Shown: positions 26,561 to 36,020, counted from the first letter of the stretch. The stretch is 64,000 nt of DNA from an uncultured Butyricicoccus sp. (GCF_944381005.1 NZ_CALWJM010000003.1:1-64000); one strand, 5' to 3'. A program made the numbers and translations. Notes: generated from the letters alone by a model not told the origin.

Positions 26561-26740
26561 TTAGAACATGTGATTCATCTGATTGCCGACCTGCTTAGCA
26601 GTGTGGCCGACCTGATTGGCAGCCTGCTTAACACTGCGTTTCACAGATGGGCTGGACATGGCATTGGAAGCCATTGTGGAGGCAATGGCACCAACTGCGA
26701 TACCTGCGGCCATGCTGGAAAGAATGGGGGCGATTTTCAT
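26561..26740 (-). CDS. Small 59-aa protein of unknown function
   Basis: Read on the minus strand with AAGGAG nine bases before the ATG at 26740. The first 25 residues are hydrophobic and small-residue rich (MKIAPILSSMAAGIAVGAIA), enough for one membrane segment. The C-terminal half is a polar helix with a loosely repeated VKQAANQVG / AKQVGNQ pattern. No family is recognised. Small proteins with such an N-terminal glycine/alanine segment are common and poorly annotated in Clostridia. It is convergent with the FNT gene and ends at the shared hairpin. Confidence 0.65.
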   Translation of the reverse strand: MKIAPILSSMAAGIAVGAIASTMASNAMSSPSVKRSVKQAANQVGHTAKQVGNQMNHMF

Positions 26741-26899
26741 ATTGATTCACACTCCTTTTGTTTTTAGTATGCAAAGGGATACGCGCTTTTACACCATGGA
26801 AAATCAGAAAAACTTTGTAAGAGGCTGACAAAATTTCTTTAGTTGCCGAAAATTCACAAAATTTCGAGCAATTTTATTCGTGTTTTGTGGGAATGGCGG

Positions 26900-26929
26900 T
26901 TTACAGAAGGGGGCAATCTAGGATATAAT
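26900..26929 (+). promoter_or_regulatory. Promoter of the pyr operon
   Basis: -35 TTTACA (26900-26905), 18-base spacer, -10 TATAAT (26924-26929), about 200 bases before pyrR, leaving room for the attenuator. Confidence 0.75.
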
Positions 26930-26974
26930 AAAAGAAAACCGAGCAGCTTGTTTGGTTACAAAATCTCAGACTTT

Positions 26975-27097
26975 TAATCGGAACCTGTGAGTTCCCAAAG
27001 TGCCTGAATGTTCGAGAAAAGCAAATTTGCCTTGGCAGTCGTATGCCCAAGGTGTAGCTTCGTGCGGCTTCTTGCCTTTGGGCAAGAAGCTTTTTTT
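26975..27097 (+). promoter_or_regulatory. PyrR-dependent transcription attenuator leader
   Basis: A hairpin GGAAC-CTGTGA-GTTCC (26980-26995) followed by CAAAG resembles the PyrR-binding anti-antiterminator loop of known pyr leaders. Further down, GCTTCTTGCC (27067-27076) / GGCAAGAAGC (27081-27090) with seven T (27091-27097) is a textbook terminator ahead of pyrR. The CCTTGG/CCAAGG stretch between them can form an alternative structure. Model: UMP-bound PyrR stabilises the first hairpin and permits termination. The terminator is certain; the PyrR site is by analogy. Confidence 0.75.
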
Positions 27098-27136
27098 ATG
27101 CCGGAACTTACTTGGTTATACGGAAGGAGTGAGTCA

Positions 27137-27664
27137 ATGACGCAACAGACCGCTGAAATTATGGATGAACAAGCCGTCCGGCGTGCGCTGACGCGCATTG
27201 CTTTCGAGATTATTGAAAAAAATCATGGATGCCGTAACCTACTTTTGGCTGGTGTCCATACGCGGGGGGTGCCATTGGCCGAACGCATTGCGCAAAAATT
27301 AGGGGAAGTCGAAGGATTTCGACCGCCTGTGATAGCGCTGGATATCGGCCCGTTTCGAGATGACTTACCCCATCAGGAAGCGCCAGTCATGCCCGATATC
27401 CCCGGCCTTGCGGGATGCACGGTCGTGATAGTGGATGATGTACTTTACACCGGCCGTTCGGTGCGCGCCGCCATTGAAGCAGTCTCGCGCATGGGGCGTG
27501 CCGCCCGGATTCAACTCGCTGTGCTCATTGACCGCGGTCATCGAGAATTACCTATTCGACCCGATTATGTCGGCAAGAATCTGCCGACCGCGCAGAATGA
27601 GCGCGTGCAGGTGCATTTGCGCGAAACCGATGGACGCGACCAAGTTACAATCGTAAAACAGTAA
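27137..27664 (+). CDS. pyrR: Bifunctional pyr operon regulator / uracil phosphoribosyltransferase
   Basis: 175 residues. The PRPP-binding motif VVIVDDVLYTGRSVRAA is near residue 97 and the N-terminal region includes AGVHTRGVPLAERI. PyrR binds the pyr mRNA leader when UMP is high and causes termination; it may also convert uracil and PRPP to UMP. The ATG at 27137 has GGAAGGAG upstream; a longer in-frame reading from 27008 runs through the attenuator hairpin and is rejected. It heads the operon directly behind that attenuator. Confidence 0.95.
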   Translation: MTQQTAEIMDEQAVRRALTRIAFEIIEKNHGCRNLLLAGVHTRGVPLAERIAQKLGEVEGFRPPVIALDIGPFRDDLPHQEAPVMPDIPGLAGCTVVIVDDVLYTGRSVRAAIEAVSRMGRAARIQLAVLIDRGHRELPIRPDYVGKNLPTAQNERVQVHLRETDGRDQVTIVKQ

Positions 27665-27747
27665 AATTCAGCTGCAATGTTAGCAGAAAACACCATATCA
27701 AGCAACTCATGCCGGTATTATCCGGTCAGTGTGAAAGGAGACACATT

Positions 27748-28665
27748 ATGTCCGTACAAAAACTCGTTGAATGTATCCGTGCCAAGAATAATCCGACCGT
27801 CGCAGGCTTGGATGCCCGTCTGGAATATATCCCGTCGTTTATCGTGTCGCAGTGCATTGAGCGTTATGGTGAAACACTGGAAGCTGCTGCGGCAGCTATG
27901 CAGCAGTTTAACGTCAGCCTGATTGATGCGCTGCACGACATTGTGCCCGCCATCAAGCCGCAGGCGGCTTATTATGAACTGCTTGGCCCCAAGGGTGCTG
28001 AGGTGCTCAAGAGCACGATTGATTATGCGCACGAAAAGGGCATGTATGTCATTGCCGACATTAAGCGCAACGATATTGGCGCAACCGCTTCGGCTTATGC
28101 AGAAGCATACCTTGGCAAGACCAAGGTGGGAGACAAGGAGCTTTCGGTGTACGATGCCGATTCCTGCACAGTAAACGCTTATCTGGGTACCGATGGCATT
28201 GAACCGTTCCTCAAGGAATGCCGCGCCCGCGAAAAGTCGATTTACGTTTTGGTCAAAACCTCCAACCCGTCGTCGGGTGAGTTCCAGAATCGAGACATGG
28301 AAGGCAAGCCGCTCTATGTGCGTGTAGCCGAACAGTTTGCCGCTTGGGGCGAGGGTCTGGACACCGCTTCGGGTTATAATCAGGTTGGCGCAGTTGTTGG
28401 CGCAACCTATCCCGAAGAACAGAAGGTTATCCGTTCGCTTATCCCCAAGGCGTATTTCTTAGTGCCTGGTTATGGCGCACAGGGCGCAACGGCAAAAGAT
28501 ATCGCCAATGCGTTCAATGATGACGGTTTGGGTGCGATTGTCAATTCTTCGCGCGGCATTATGTGTGCGTGGAAGAAAACCGGAAAGGATGGAGCAGATT
28601 TCATGGAGGCTGCACGCGCAGAAGCCATTCGAATGCGTGATGATATTGTGTCTGCCATTCGCTAA
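27748..28665 (+). CDS. pyrF: Orotidine 5'-phosphate decarboxylase
   Basis: 305 residues, the longer OMP decarboxylase type found in Actinobacteria and Clostridia. The catalytic array is in IADIKRNDIGATASAY near residue 107 (Asp-Lys-Asp), and PGYGAQGATAKDI near 243 forms the phosphate-binding end. It converts OMP to UMP, the last step of de novo synthesis. AAAGGAG precedes ATG 27748. The 83-base gap after pyrR holds no terminator, so cotranscription is likely. Confidence 0.95.
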   Translation: MSVQKLVECIRAKNNPTVAGLDARLEYIPSFIVSQCIERYGETLEAAAAAMQQFNVSLIDALHDIVPAIKPQAAYYELLGPKGAEVLKSTIDYAHEKGMYVIADIKRNDIGATASAYAEAYLGKTKVGDKELSVYDADSCTVNAYLGTDGIEPFLKECRAREKSIYVLVKTSNPSSGEFQNRDMEGKPLYVRVAEQFAAWGEGLDTASGYNQVGAVVGATYPEEQKVIRSLIPKAYFLVPGYGAQGATAKDIANAFNDDGLGAIVNSSRGIMCAWKKTGKDGADFMEAARAEAIRMRDDIVSAIR

Positions 28666-28701
28666 ACAGTTCCATCAAGGTTGCAAGGAGTGAAGATAGA
28701 T

Positions 28702-29799
28702 TTGAAGAAAGCGTATTTGCTGCTGGCGGACGGCACCCTGTTCGAGGGCAAAGCTGCCGGTTATGAGGGGTGCAGCATCGGAGAGGTTGTATTTAACACC
28801 GGTATGGCCGGATATCAGGAGGTTTTAACCGACCCTTCCTATTATGGGCAGACCGTTTGTATGACCTATCCGCTGATTGGCAATTATGGTGTGAATTTTG
28901 ACGATGGCGAATCCAAGAAAAGCTGGGTTTCGGGTTATATCATGCGCGAGATGTGTGAATATCCGTCTAACTTCCGCTGCAAGATGACGTTGGACGCATA
29001 CCTGAAAGAGCAAAAGGTGGTTGGGCTTCAGGGAATCGACACCCGCAAGCTGACACGCATTTTGCGCAATAGCGGTGTGATGAATGGTGTCATTTACACA
29101 GAAGGATATGAGCCTGACCAAGCGACGATTGACGCGATGAAGGCGTATGTGGTCAAGAATGCAGTCAAAACGGTAACATTGTCCCAGCGTGAAGTGCATC
29201 CGGCAGACGGTGAGACAAAATATCGAATTGGTTTGATGGATTTCGGCGTCAAATACAACATTGTTCGCGAACTGTGCAAGCGCGGCTGTGAAGTGACCGT
29301 GCTGCCTGGCAGCACTTCGGCAGATGAAATTTTGTCGCAGAAATACGACGGGATTATGCTGTCCAATGGCCCCGGTGACCCGGCTGAAAATATCGAGATT
29401 GTCGCCGAACTCAAAAAGCTGATTGCGGCTGGACTGCCCATTTTTGGTATCTGCTTGGGGCATCAGCTCATGGCGCTCGCCATTGACGCCAAAACCGAGA
29501 AAATGCGCTTTGGTCATCGCGGTGTCAATCATCCGGTCAAGGATGTTGACGAAGACCGCACCTATATCACAAGCCAGAACCACGGCTATGCCGTGGTGGG
29601 TGACACGGTTGACCCCAAGGTTGCCCGCGTGCGCTTTGTAAACCTCAACGATGGAACGGTTGAAGGGCTGGAACACATCGGCCGCCCCATTTTTACCGTG
29701 CAGTACCATCCGGAAGTTTGCCCCGGCCCGCAGGATACCTCGTACCTGTTTGACCGGTTCTTAGAAAATATTGACAAGCACAAGGGAGGCCAGTTCTAA
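28702..29799 (+). CDS. carA: Carbamoyl-phosphate synthase small chain
   Basis: 365 residues using a TTG start at 28702, which has AAGGAG 11 bases upstream; a longer frame from 28681 would place the ribosome-binding site inside the gene. The N-terminal small-subunit domain (about 1-150) precedes a class I glutamine amidotransferase domain with the catalytic cysteine at residue 251 (FGICLGHQL) and the His/Glu pair in VQYHPEVCPG. It supplies ammonia from glutamine to CarB. The stop overlaps the carB start by one base (TAATG), indicating translational coupling. Confidence 0.95.
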   Translation: MKKAYLLLADGTLFEGKAAGYEGCSIGEVVFNTGMAGYQEVLTDPSYYGQTVCMTYPLIGNYGVNFDDGESKKSWVSGYIMREMCEYPSNFRCKMTLDAYLKEQKVVGLQGIDTRKLTRILRNSGVMNGVIYTEGYEPDQATIDAMKAYVVKNAVKTVTLSQREVHPADGETKYRIGLMDFGVKYNIVRELCKRGCEVTVLPGSTSADEILSQKYDGIMLSNGPGDPAENIEIVAELKKLIAAGLPIFGICLGHQLMALAIDAKTEKMRFGHRGVNHPVKDVDEDRTYITSQNHGYAVVGDTVDPKVARVRFVNLNDGTVEGLEHIGRPIFTVQYHPEVCPGPQDTSYLFDRFLENIDKHKGGQF

Positions 29800-32700
29800 T
29801 GCCGCTGAGAAAAGATATCCACAAAGTTATGGTGTTAGGCTCCGGCCCGATTGTTATCGGACAGGCGGCTGAATTCGACTACGCGGGCACACAGGCGTGC
29901 CGTGCTTTGCGCGAAGAAGGCTTGGAAGTCGTTCTGGTCAACTCCAATCCGGCTACGATTATGACCGATAAGGCGATGGCCGATAAGGTGTATATTGAGC
30001 CGATGACCTTGGATGCTGTCAAGGAAATCATCAAGAAAGAACGTCCGGATTCGCTTATCCCCAACCTTGGCGGACAGACTGGACTCAATCTGGCAATGGA
30101 CTTGTCTGCGGATGGCTTCTTGGATGAATATGGTGTCAAGCTGCTCGGTGCAAATCCGACCACGATTGCAAAAGCCGAAGACCGTCAGATGTTTAAAGAC
30201 ACCATGGAAAAAATTGGCGAACCCTGCATCGCTTCCAAGGTTGTGCATACGGTTGAAGATGCGGTTGCATTCACCGAAGAAATCGGCTTACCGGTCATCA
30301 TTCGTCCGGCTTATACCTTGGGCGGCACAGGCGGCGGCATTGCTTACACTTGGGAGCAACTGCGCGAAATTGCGGCCACCGGTATCATGTATTCGCGCGT
30401 CGATGAAATTCTGGTCGAAAAGTGTATTGCCGGTTGGAAGGAAATCGAATATGAGGTCATGCGCGACAGCAAGGGCAACGCCATTACCATTTGTAACATG
30501 GAAAACGTTGACCCGGTTGGTGTGCATACTGGTGATTCGGTTGTCGTTGCGCCCAGCCAGACCTTGTCTGACAAGGAATACCAGATGCTGCGTACCTCTG
30601 CGCTTAACATCATCACCGAATTAGGCATTGAGGGCGGCTGTAATGTGCAATATGCGCTCAATCCGGATTCCTTTGAATATGCGGTTATTGAGGTTAACCC
30701 CCGTGTATCCCGCTCGTCGGCACTGGCTTCTAAGGCAACCGGATTCCCGATTGCCAAGGTAACGGCAAAAATTGCGATTGGCTACGGTTTGGATGAGATT
30801 CTGAACGCGGTTACGGGTAAGACCTATGCTTGTTTTGAACCGACGCTTGACTATATCGTTGCCAAGTTCCCGCGCTGGCCGTTTGATAAGTTTGTTTATG
30901 CCGACAATTCACTGGGCACGCAGATGAAGGCAACCGGTGAGGTTATGGCGATTGCACCTTCGTTCGAGCAGGCAATGATGAAATCGGTGCGCGGCATTGA
31001 AATGAAGCTGACCAGCTTTATCATGCCCAAACTGAAAAACTGGTCGGATGATGAGGTCAAAGCCGGTGTGGGCGTGGTCAATGATGAGCGCCTGTTTGTC
31101 ATCTGTGAGGCGCTGCGTCGTGGCATTATGACCATTGACGAAATCCATGATATAACCAAGATTGATACCTGGTTCCTGCATGGCTACCAGAATATCATTG
31201 ACATGGAGCACGAACTGCAAAACGCGCCAGAGCTGACCGAAGAACTGTATCTGCGCGCCAAAAAGATGGGATTTTTAGACCAAACCATTACCGAATTGTC
31301 GGGCAAACCGGTTGGTGCGCTCAAGCGTCTGCCGGTTTACAAGACGGTTGATACCTGTGCGGCAGAGTTCGACGCCGAAACCCCTTACTACTATTCGACG
31401 TTTGACGATGAAAATGAGGTCAAGCCGTCTACTGGTAAGAAAAAAGTGCTGGTGCTTGGCTCCGGCCCCATTCGTATCGGTCAGGGTATTGAGTTCGATT
31501 ACTGCTCGGTTCATTCGGTTTGGGCACTCAAAGAACTGGGCTGTGAAACCATCATCATCAACAACAACCCCGAAACTGTGTCCACTGACTTCGACACGGC
31601 TGACCGCCTGTATTTTGAACCGCTGACCCCTGAAGATGTCGAAGGCGTGGTCAACGCCGAAAAGCCGGATGCAGCCATTGTACAGTTTGGCGGCCAGACC
31701 GCCATCAATCTGGCGGCGCATTTGGAGAAATTGGGTGTGCCCATTCTGGGTACACAGGCATGGTCGATTGATGCGGCAGAAGACCGTGAGAAGTTCGACG
31801 AAATTCTGGAAGAATGTCACATTCCGCGCCCCAAGGGAGAAACTGTTTTCACCGAAGAAGAAGCGGTACAGGTTGCTGACCGTTTGGGCTATCCGGTACT
31901 GGTGCGTCCGTCCTATGTATTGGGCGGTCAGGGCATGGAAATCGCGTACAGTGAACAGGATATCCGCGAATATATGCAGGTTATCACCCGTCATAAAGTT
32001 GAGAATCCGGTTTTGGTCGATAAGTATATGATGGGACGTGAAATCGAAGTCGATGCCATTTGCGATGGCGAAGATATTTTGATTCCAGGTATCATGGAGC
32101 ACTTTGAACGTGCGGGTGTACACTCTGGTGACTCTATCTCTATGTATCCCTCTCTGCATATCTCGTCCAAGCACAAGGACACGATTATTCGCTACACCCG
32201 CGCTTTGTCCAAGAGCCTCAAAGTTTTGGGTCTGGTCAATATCCAGTTTGTGCTGTATAATGACCAAGTTTATATCATTGAGGTCAATCCGCGTTCGTCG
32301 CGTACGGTACCGTATATTTCCAAAATTACAGGCGTGCCTATGATTGACCTTGCAACCCGCTGCATGTTCGGTGAAAAACTGCGCGATATGGAATATGGTA
32401 CTGGACTGTATCCGGAGCGCGATTACTATGCGGTCAAAGTGCCGGTATTCTCATTCCAAAAACTGCGTGACTTGGATACGCAACTTGGGCCGGAGATGAA
32501 ATCGACCGGCGAAGTGTTGGGCGTTTCCAAGGACTTCAAGGAAGCATTGTACAAGGGTCTGTTGGGCGCAGGCTTCTCCATGCACAAAAAGACCGGCAAT
32601 GTGGTCATGTCGGTTCGTCCGGCAGACAAGCAGGAAGCCATCCCGATTGCAGAAAAATTTGAAAAGCTGGGGTATGAACTGTATGCAACCCGCGGCACCG

Positions 32701-32993
32701 CGAATACGCTCAACAATGCAATGGTAGCCGCGAACGTGGTTTACAATGCGTTCGAGCCAGAACTGCATCCCAATATTCTGGACATGATTGAGAATGGCGA
32801 AGTGGATTACGTCATTTCTACTTCTGTCAAGGGGCGTCATCCTGAATTGGCAAGCGTGAAGATTCGCAGAAGTGCGACCGAACACGCTATTCCTTGCCTG
32901 ACTGCGATTGACACAGCAAATGCGCTGCTCGAATGTCTGGAAAGTGGCATGGAAATTTCTGGATGCACCATGATTGATATTAACGATATTTAA
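29799..32993 (+). CDS. carB: Carbamoyl-phosphate synthase large chain
   Basis: 1064 residues, full length. Two homologous ATP-grasp halves are visible, beginning VMVLGSGPIVIGQAAEFDYA (about residue 9) and VLVLGSGPIRIGQGIEFDYC (about 550), each with GGQT and EVNPR(V/S)SR motifs. The C-terminal MGS-like allosteric domain starts near 930. It makes carbamoyl phosphate from bicarbonate, ATP and CarA-derived ammonia. pyrB and pyrC, the next pathway genes, are not in this window. Confidence 0.97.
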   Translation: MPLRKDIHKVMVLGSGPIVIGQAAEFDYAGTQACRALREEGLEVVLVNSNPATIMTDKAMADKVYIEPMTLDAVKEIIKKERPDSLIPNLGGQTGLNLAMDLSADGFLDEYGVKLLGANPTTIAKAEDRQMFKDTMEKIGEPCIASKVVHTVEDAVAFTEEIGLPVIIRPAYTLGGTGGGIAYTWEQLREIAATGIMYSRVDEILVEKCIAGWKEIEYEVMRDSKGNAITICNMENVDPVGVHTGDSVVVAPSQTLSDKEYQMLRTSALNIITELGIEGGCNVQYALNPDSFEYAVIEVNPRVSRSSALASKATGFPIAKVTAKIAIGYGLDEILNAVTGKTYACFEPTLDYIVAKFPRWPFDKFVYADNSLGTQMKATGEVMAIAPSFEQAMMKSVRGIEMKLTSFIMPKLKNWSDDEVKAGVGVVNDERLFVICEALRRGIMTIDEIHDITKIDTWFLHGYQNIIDMEHELQNAPELTEELYLRAKKMGFLDQTITELSGKPVGALKRLPVYKTVDTCAAEFDAETPYYYSTFDDENEVKPSTGKKKVLVLGSGPIRIGQGIEFDYCSVHSVWALKELGCETIIINNNPETVSTDFDTADRLYFEPLTPEDVEGVVNAEKPDAAIVQFGGQTAINLAAHLEKLGVPILGTQAWSIDAAEDREKFDEILEECHIPRPKGETVFTEEEAVQVADRLGYPVLVRPSYVLGGQGMEIAYSEQDIREYMQVITRHKVENPVLVDKYMMGREIEVDAICDGEDILIPGIMEHFERAGVHSGDSISMYPSLHISSKHKDTIIRYTRALSKSLKVLGLVNIQFVLYNDQVYIIEVNPRSSRTVPYISKITGVPMIDLATRCMFGEKLRDMEYGTGLYPERDYYAVKVPVFSFQKLRDLDTQLGPEMKSTGEVLGVSKDFKEALYKGLLGAGFSMHKKTGNVVMSVRPADKQEAIPIAEKFEKLGYELYATRGTANTLNNAMVAANVVYNAFEPELHPNILDMIENGEVDYVISTSVKGRHPELASVKIRRSATEHAIPCLTAIDTANALLECLESGMEISGCTMIDINDI

Positions 32994-33005
32994 AAACTAC
33001 GTTTT

Positions 33006-33042
33006 CAAGGGTGAACCGGTTACGGTTTACCCTTGTGTTTTA
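33006..33042 (+). terminator. Terminator after carB
   Basis: CAAGGGTGAACCG (33006-33018) pairs with CGGTTTACCCTTG (33023-33035), one G-T pair, followed by a T-rich stretch. Confidence 0.8.
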
Positions 33043-33054
33043 TTTGCTGTCGGC

Positions 33055-33083
33055 TTGCGTTCGTTGGGGTTTTCCGGTACAAT
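33055..33083 (+). promoter_or_regulatory. Promoter for pyrK-pyrD
   Basis: -35 TTGCGT (33055-33060), 17-base spacer, -10 TACAAT (33078-33083). No PyrR-type hairpin is visible between it and pyrK. Confidence 0.65.
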
Positions 33084-33128
33084 ATGAGATAGATGAATCG
33101 GAATATGTGTTATGAAGGAGGATACAAC

Positions 33129-33902
33129 ATGGCGACTCAAGAACTTTGTCGTGTTGTCAGCAATGTAGAGGTTGGAAGCGGCCTGTTTGCGCTGACAATG
33201 GAAGCCCCTGTCCTGTGTGCACAGGCACAGCCGGGGCAGTTTGTCCACATTACCTGTGGGGAGGGCAATCTGCTGCGCCGTCCTATCTCTATCTGCAACG
33301 TTGCACAGGAGAATATGACGATTGTGTTTCAGGTGAAAGGGGATGGCACGGCTTGGCTGTCCAAACGCCGCACCGGAGATACATTGGATGTACTGGGCAC
33401 GCTGGGACATGGATTCCGCATGGAAGAGTTGGGTGACCATCCGGTCTTTATCGGCGGCGGTATCGGTGTGCCGCCCATGCTGATGACCATGCGCAAGGCA
33501 AAGGAAAATGGTGCAGAACCCGAAGCAATTTTAGGCTTCCGCAACAAAAATGCAGTCATTTTGGAAGATGATTTCCGCGCGTTGGGTGAGACTCATGTTT
33601 GCACCGACGATGGTAGTTATGGGTTGCCCGGATTTGTGACCGATGTGCTTAAACTGCACATGCAAACCGCAACTTCTGTCTGTGCCTGTGGGCCAAAACC
33701 CATGCTAAAGGCGATTGCACAGATTGCAGAGGAACAGGGTATCCCCTGTCAGGTTTCGATGGAGGAGCGCATGGGCTGCGGTATCGGCGCTTGCTTGGTA
33801 TGCGCCTGTGAACTCAAACTGCGCGAAGGAGAACAAGGCGTGCGGTATGGTCATGTTTGCAAAGATGGCCCGGTATTTGACAGTAAGGAGGTTGTTTGGT
33901 AA
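33129..33902 (+). CDS. pyrK: Dihydroorotate dehydrogenase electron-transfer subunit
   Basis: 257 residues. The FAD-binding barrel includes RRPISICNV (near 52) and the NAD-binding half has FIGGGIGVPPML. The C-terminal [2Fe-2S] cysteines are in EERMGCGIGACLVCACEL and HVCKDGPVF. It passes electrons from PyrD to NAD in the class 1B enzyme. ATG 33129 has AAGGAGG upstream. Its TAA overlaps the pyrD ATG by one base. Confidence 0.96.
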   Translation: MATQELCRVVSNVEVGSGLFALTMEAPVLCAQAQPGQFVHITCGEGNLLRRPISICNVAQENMTIVFQVKGDGTAWLSKRRTGDTLDVLGTLGHGFRMEELGDHPVFIGGGIGVPPMLMTMRKAKENGAEPEAILGFRNKNAVILEDDFRALGETHVCTDDGSYGLPGFVTDVLKLHMQTATSVCACGPKPMLKAIAQIAEEQGIPCQVSMEERMGCGIGACLVCACELKLREGEQGVRYGHVCKDGPVFDSKEVVW

Positions 33903-34807
33903 TGGATTTGCGTGTCAATATTTGTGGAGTGGAACTGAAAAACCCCATTACAACGGCCTCAGGCACGTTTGGATTCGGGCATGAATATGGAGAGTTTTTT
34001 GACCTGTCCGAGCTGGGCGGCATTGGTGTGAAAGGTTTGACCCCGACCGAGCGTTTGGGCAATCCCGCGCCCCGCATTGCCGAAACCCCAATGGGTATTT
34101 TGAACTGTGTTGGCCTGCAAAACCCCGGAATTGACCGGTTTATTGCCGAACAGATTCCGTTTTTACGGCAATATGACACCAAGATTATTGCAAATGTGTC
34201 TGGTAATACGGTGGAAGAATACTGCGGTATGATTGAAAAGATTTCGGATGCCGATGTTGACCTGATTGAGATGAATATTTCCTGCCCCAATGTTAAGTGT
34301 GGCGGCATGGCGTTTGGCACACAGCCGGCAATGGTAGAAGAAGTGGTTTCGGCGGCAAAGAAGTATGCAAAAAAACCACTGATTGTGAAATTAAGCCCCA
34401 ATGTGACCGATATCACCGAAATTGCCCGCGCGGCAGTCGATGCGGGTGCCGATGCGCTTAGCCTTATCAATACCTTGCTGGGCATGCGCATTGATGTAGA
34501 GTCCCGCAAGCCCATCTTGTCCAATATCATGGGCGGTCTGTCTGGCCCGGCTGTATTCCCCGTAGCGGTGCGCATGGTGTATCAGGTGCGCAAGGCGGTC
34601 AAGGTGCCGATTATCGGTATGGGCGGTATTCGCACTGGGCGCGATATTGTAGAAATGATGCTGGCCGGTGCCGATGCGATTGCCATTGGTACGTCGATGT
34701 TTGCCGACCCGATGGCACCGATAAAGGCACTGAACGAACTGAAAGGCTATATGACCGCGCATGGAGTTGAAAAAGTGACAGAGCTGACCGGAGCGGTTCA
34801 GGTATGA
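33902..34807 (+). CDS. pyrD: Dihydroorotate dehydrogenase B, catalytic subunit
   Basis: 301 residues, class 1B. FMN-barrel motifs: TTASGTFGFG near the N-terminus, NISCPNVKCGG near 122 with the catalytic cysteine, and GMGGIRTGRDIVEMMLAGAD near 238 for FMN phosphate. It oxidises dihydroorotate to orotate with PyrK as partner. The ATG at 33902 overlaps the pyrK stop and is preferred over an in-frame start six bases earlier because AAGGAGG lies 12 bases upstream. It overlaps the next gene by four bases. Confidence 0.96.
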   Translation: MDLRVNICGVELKNPITTASGTFGFGHEYGEFFDLSELGGIGVKGLTPTERLGNPAPRIAETPMGILNCVGLQNPGIDRFIAEQIPFLRQYDTKIIANVSGNTVEEYCGMIEKISDADVDLIEMNISCPNVKCGGMAFGTQPAMVEEVVSAAKKYAKKPLIVKLSPNVTDITEIARAAVDAGADALSLINTLLGMRIDVESRKPILSNIMGGLSGPAVFPVAVRMVYQVRKAVKVPIIGMGGIRTGRDIVEMMLAGADAIAIGTSMFADPMAPIKALNELKGYMTAHGVEKVTELTGAVQV

Positions 34808-36009
34808 CAACCATCTATCTAATTCGCCATGCAGAAGCCGAGGGCAATGTATATCGCCGCTGTCATGGACAATATGACAGTTTGCTGACCGAGCGGGCGT
34901 ACCAGCAGTTACCCTATCTGGCACAGCGCTTTGCAGACGTGCCACTAGACGCGGTTTACGCTTCCGACTTATATCGGGCGCGTCACACGGCAAAAGCCAT
35001 TGCCGATGCAAAAGGGATGAAAGTGCGGGTGCGTCCGGTGCTGCGGGAAATCAATATGGGCGACTGGGAGGACAAGACGTGGGCATTATTGCCGCGCATT
35101 GACCCTGAACGGTTTGCCCAATGGCAAACACGCTCTTGGGCGTGCCAAGTACCGAACGGGGAAACTGTGATACAGACCGGTGACCGCGTGCTGGAAGGCT
35201 TGAAGCAACTGGCGCGTGAATGGGATGGGGCAGAACTGGCGGTGGTCAGTCATGGCTCGGCCATTCGCGGCATTTTGTGCCGGGTATTGGGCTATGCGCC
35301 CGAAGAAATCGGTATGGTCGGCTGGGGAGATAACACTTGTGTGGCCAAACTGGAATTTAATGGGGATACCGTGCATCCTGTTTACTGGAATGATGCATCC
35401 CATCTGCCGGAGGAGTTATCTACATTTGCCAAGATTGGCTGGACAAACAGCCGTGGTGTTCCCAAATCGGTACAGGCATGGTATCGGCCGTATCAGCCGG
35501 AAAATGACCAAGACCGCGCGTTATTGCTGCATTTTGCCCGTGAGTTTTATCAAAATGCGTATGGCTCGACCGAACTGTTGGACGAGAACGATTGGTTGGA
35601 GCAGACCGACGCGATGGTGCATAAGCATCCTTGTGCGGTGACCATTGGCATGATTGACGAACAGCCGGTTGCTTTGGTGCGGCTCAATGTATGCGATGAG
35701 AGTGAGCCGGATACCGGAAAGGTTGGGTCGTTTGTGCTGGAAGCTGATTATCGCGGCACGGGTATGAGCGGCCAGATTTTGGGTCAGGCGATTTCGGTTT
35801 ACCGCGCAATGGGCAAAGATTTTTTGTGTGCGTATGTGGCAAAAGACAATGCGCGCGCGCGAGGTTTTTACGATAAGTATGGATTTTGCAACATGGGCGA
35901 AGTGCAAAAGCCCGAAGGGATGCACTATAAAATGGTGAAGAAAATTAAGGTGGAATCACTCGAAGAAGAACGGGATGATTTCATCTGGGAAGGTGCAGAC
36001 CGGTTGTAA
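34804..36009 (+). CDS. Histidine phosphatase fused to a GNAT acetyltransferase
   Basis: 401 residues. The N-terminal phosphoglycerate-mutase-like domain (about 1-200) has the LIRHAEAEGN motif with the phospho-accepting His9, DLYRARHTA, and the second histidine in VVSHGSAIRG. The C-terminal part (about 230-385) is a GNAT domain with VGSFVLEADYRGTGMSGQILGQAI (acetyl-CoA pyrophosphate loop) and DNARARGFYDKYGF. The two catalytic domains are in one uninterrupted frame. It overlaps pyrD by four bases (ATGA), so it is cotranslated with pyrimidine genes, but neither substrate is known. Confidence 0.88.
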   Translation: MTTIYLIRHAEAEGNVYRRCHGQYDSLLTERAYQQLPYLAQRFADVPLDAVYASDLYRARHTAKAIADAKGMKVRVRPVLREINMGDWEDKTWALLPRIDPERFAQWQTRSWACQVPNGETVIQTGDRVLEGLKQLAREWDGAELAVVSHGSAIRGILCRVLGYAPEEIGMVGWGDNTCVAKLEFNGDTVHPVYWNDASHLPEELSTFAKIGWTNSRGVPKSVQAWYRPYQPENDQDRALLLHFAREFYQNAYGSTELLDENDWLEQTDAMVHKHPCAVTIGMIDEQPVALVRLNVCDESEPDTGKVGSFVLEADYRGTGMSGQILGQAISVYRAMGKDFLCAYVAKDNARARGFYDKYGFCNMGEVQKPEGMHYKMVKKIKVESLEEERDDFIWEGADRL

Positions 36010-36020
36010 ACATGAGAAAA

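Noticed and set aside
31275..32267. 330-codon minus-strand frame inside carB
   Set aside because: Antisense to a highly conserved gene and without ribosome-binding site or motif.
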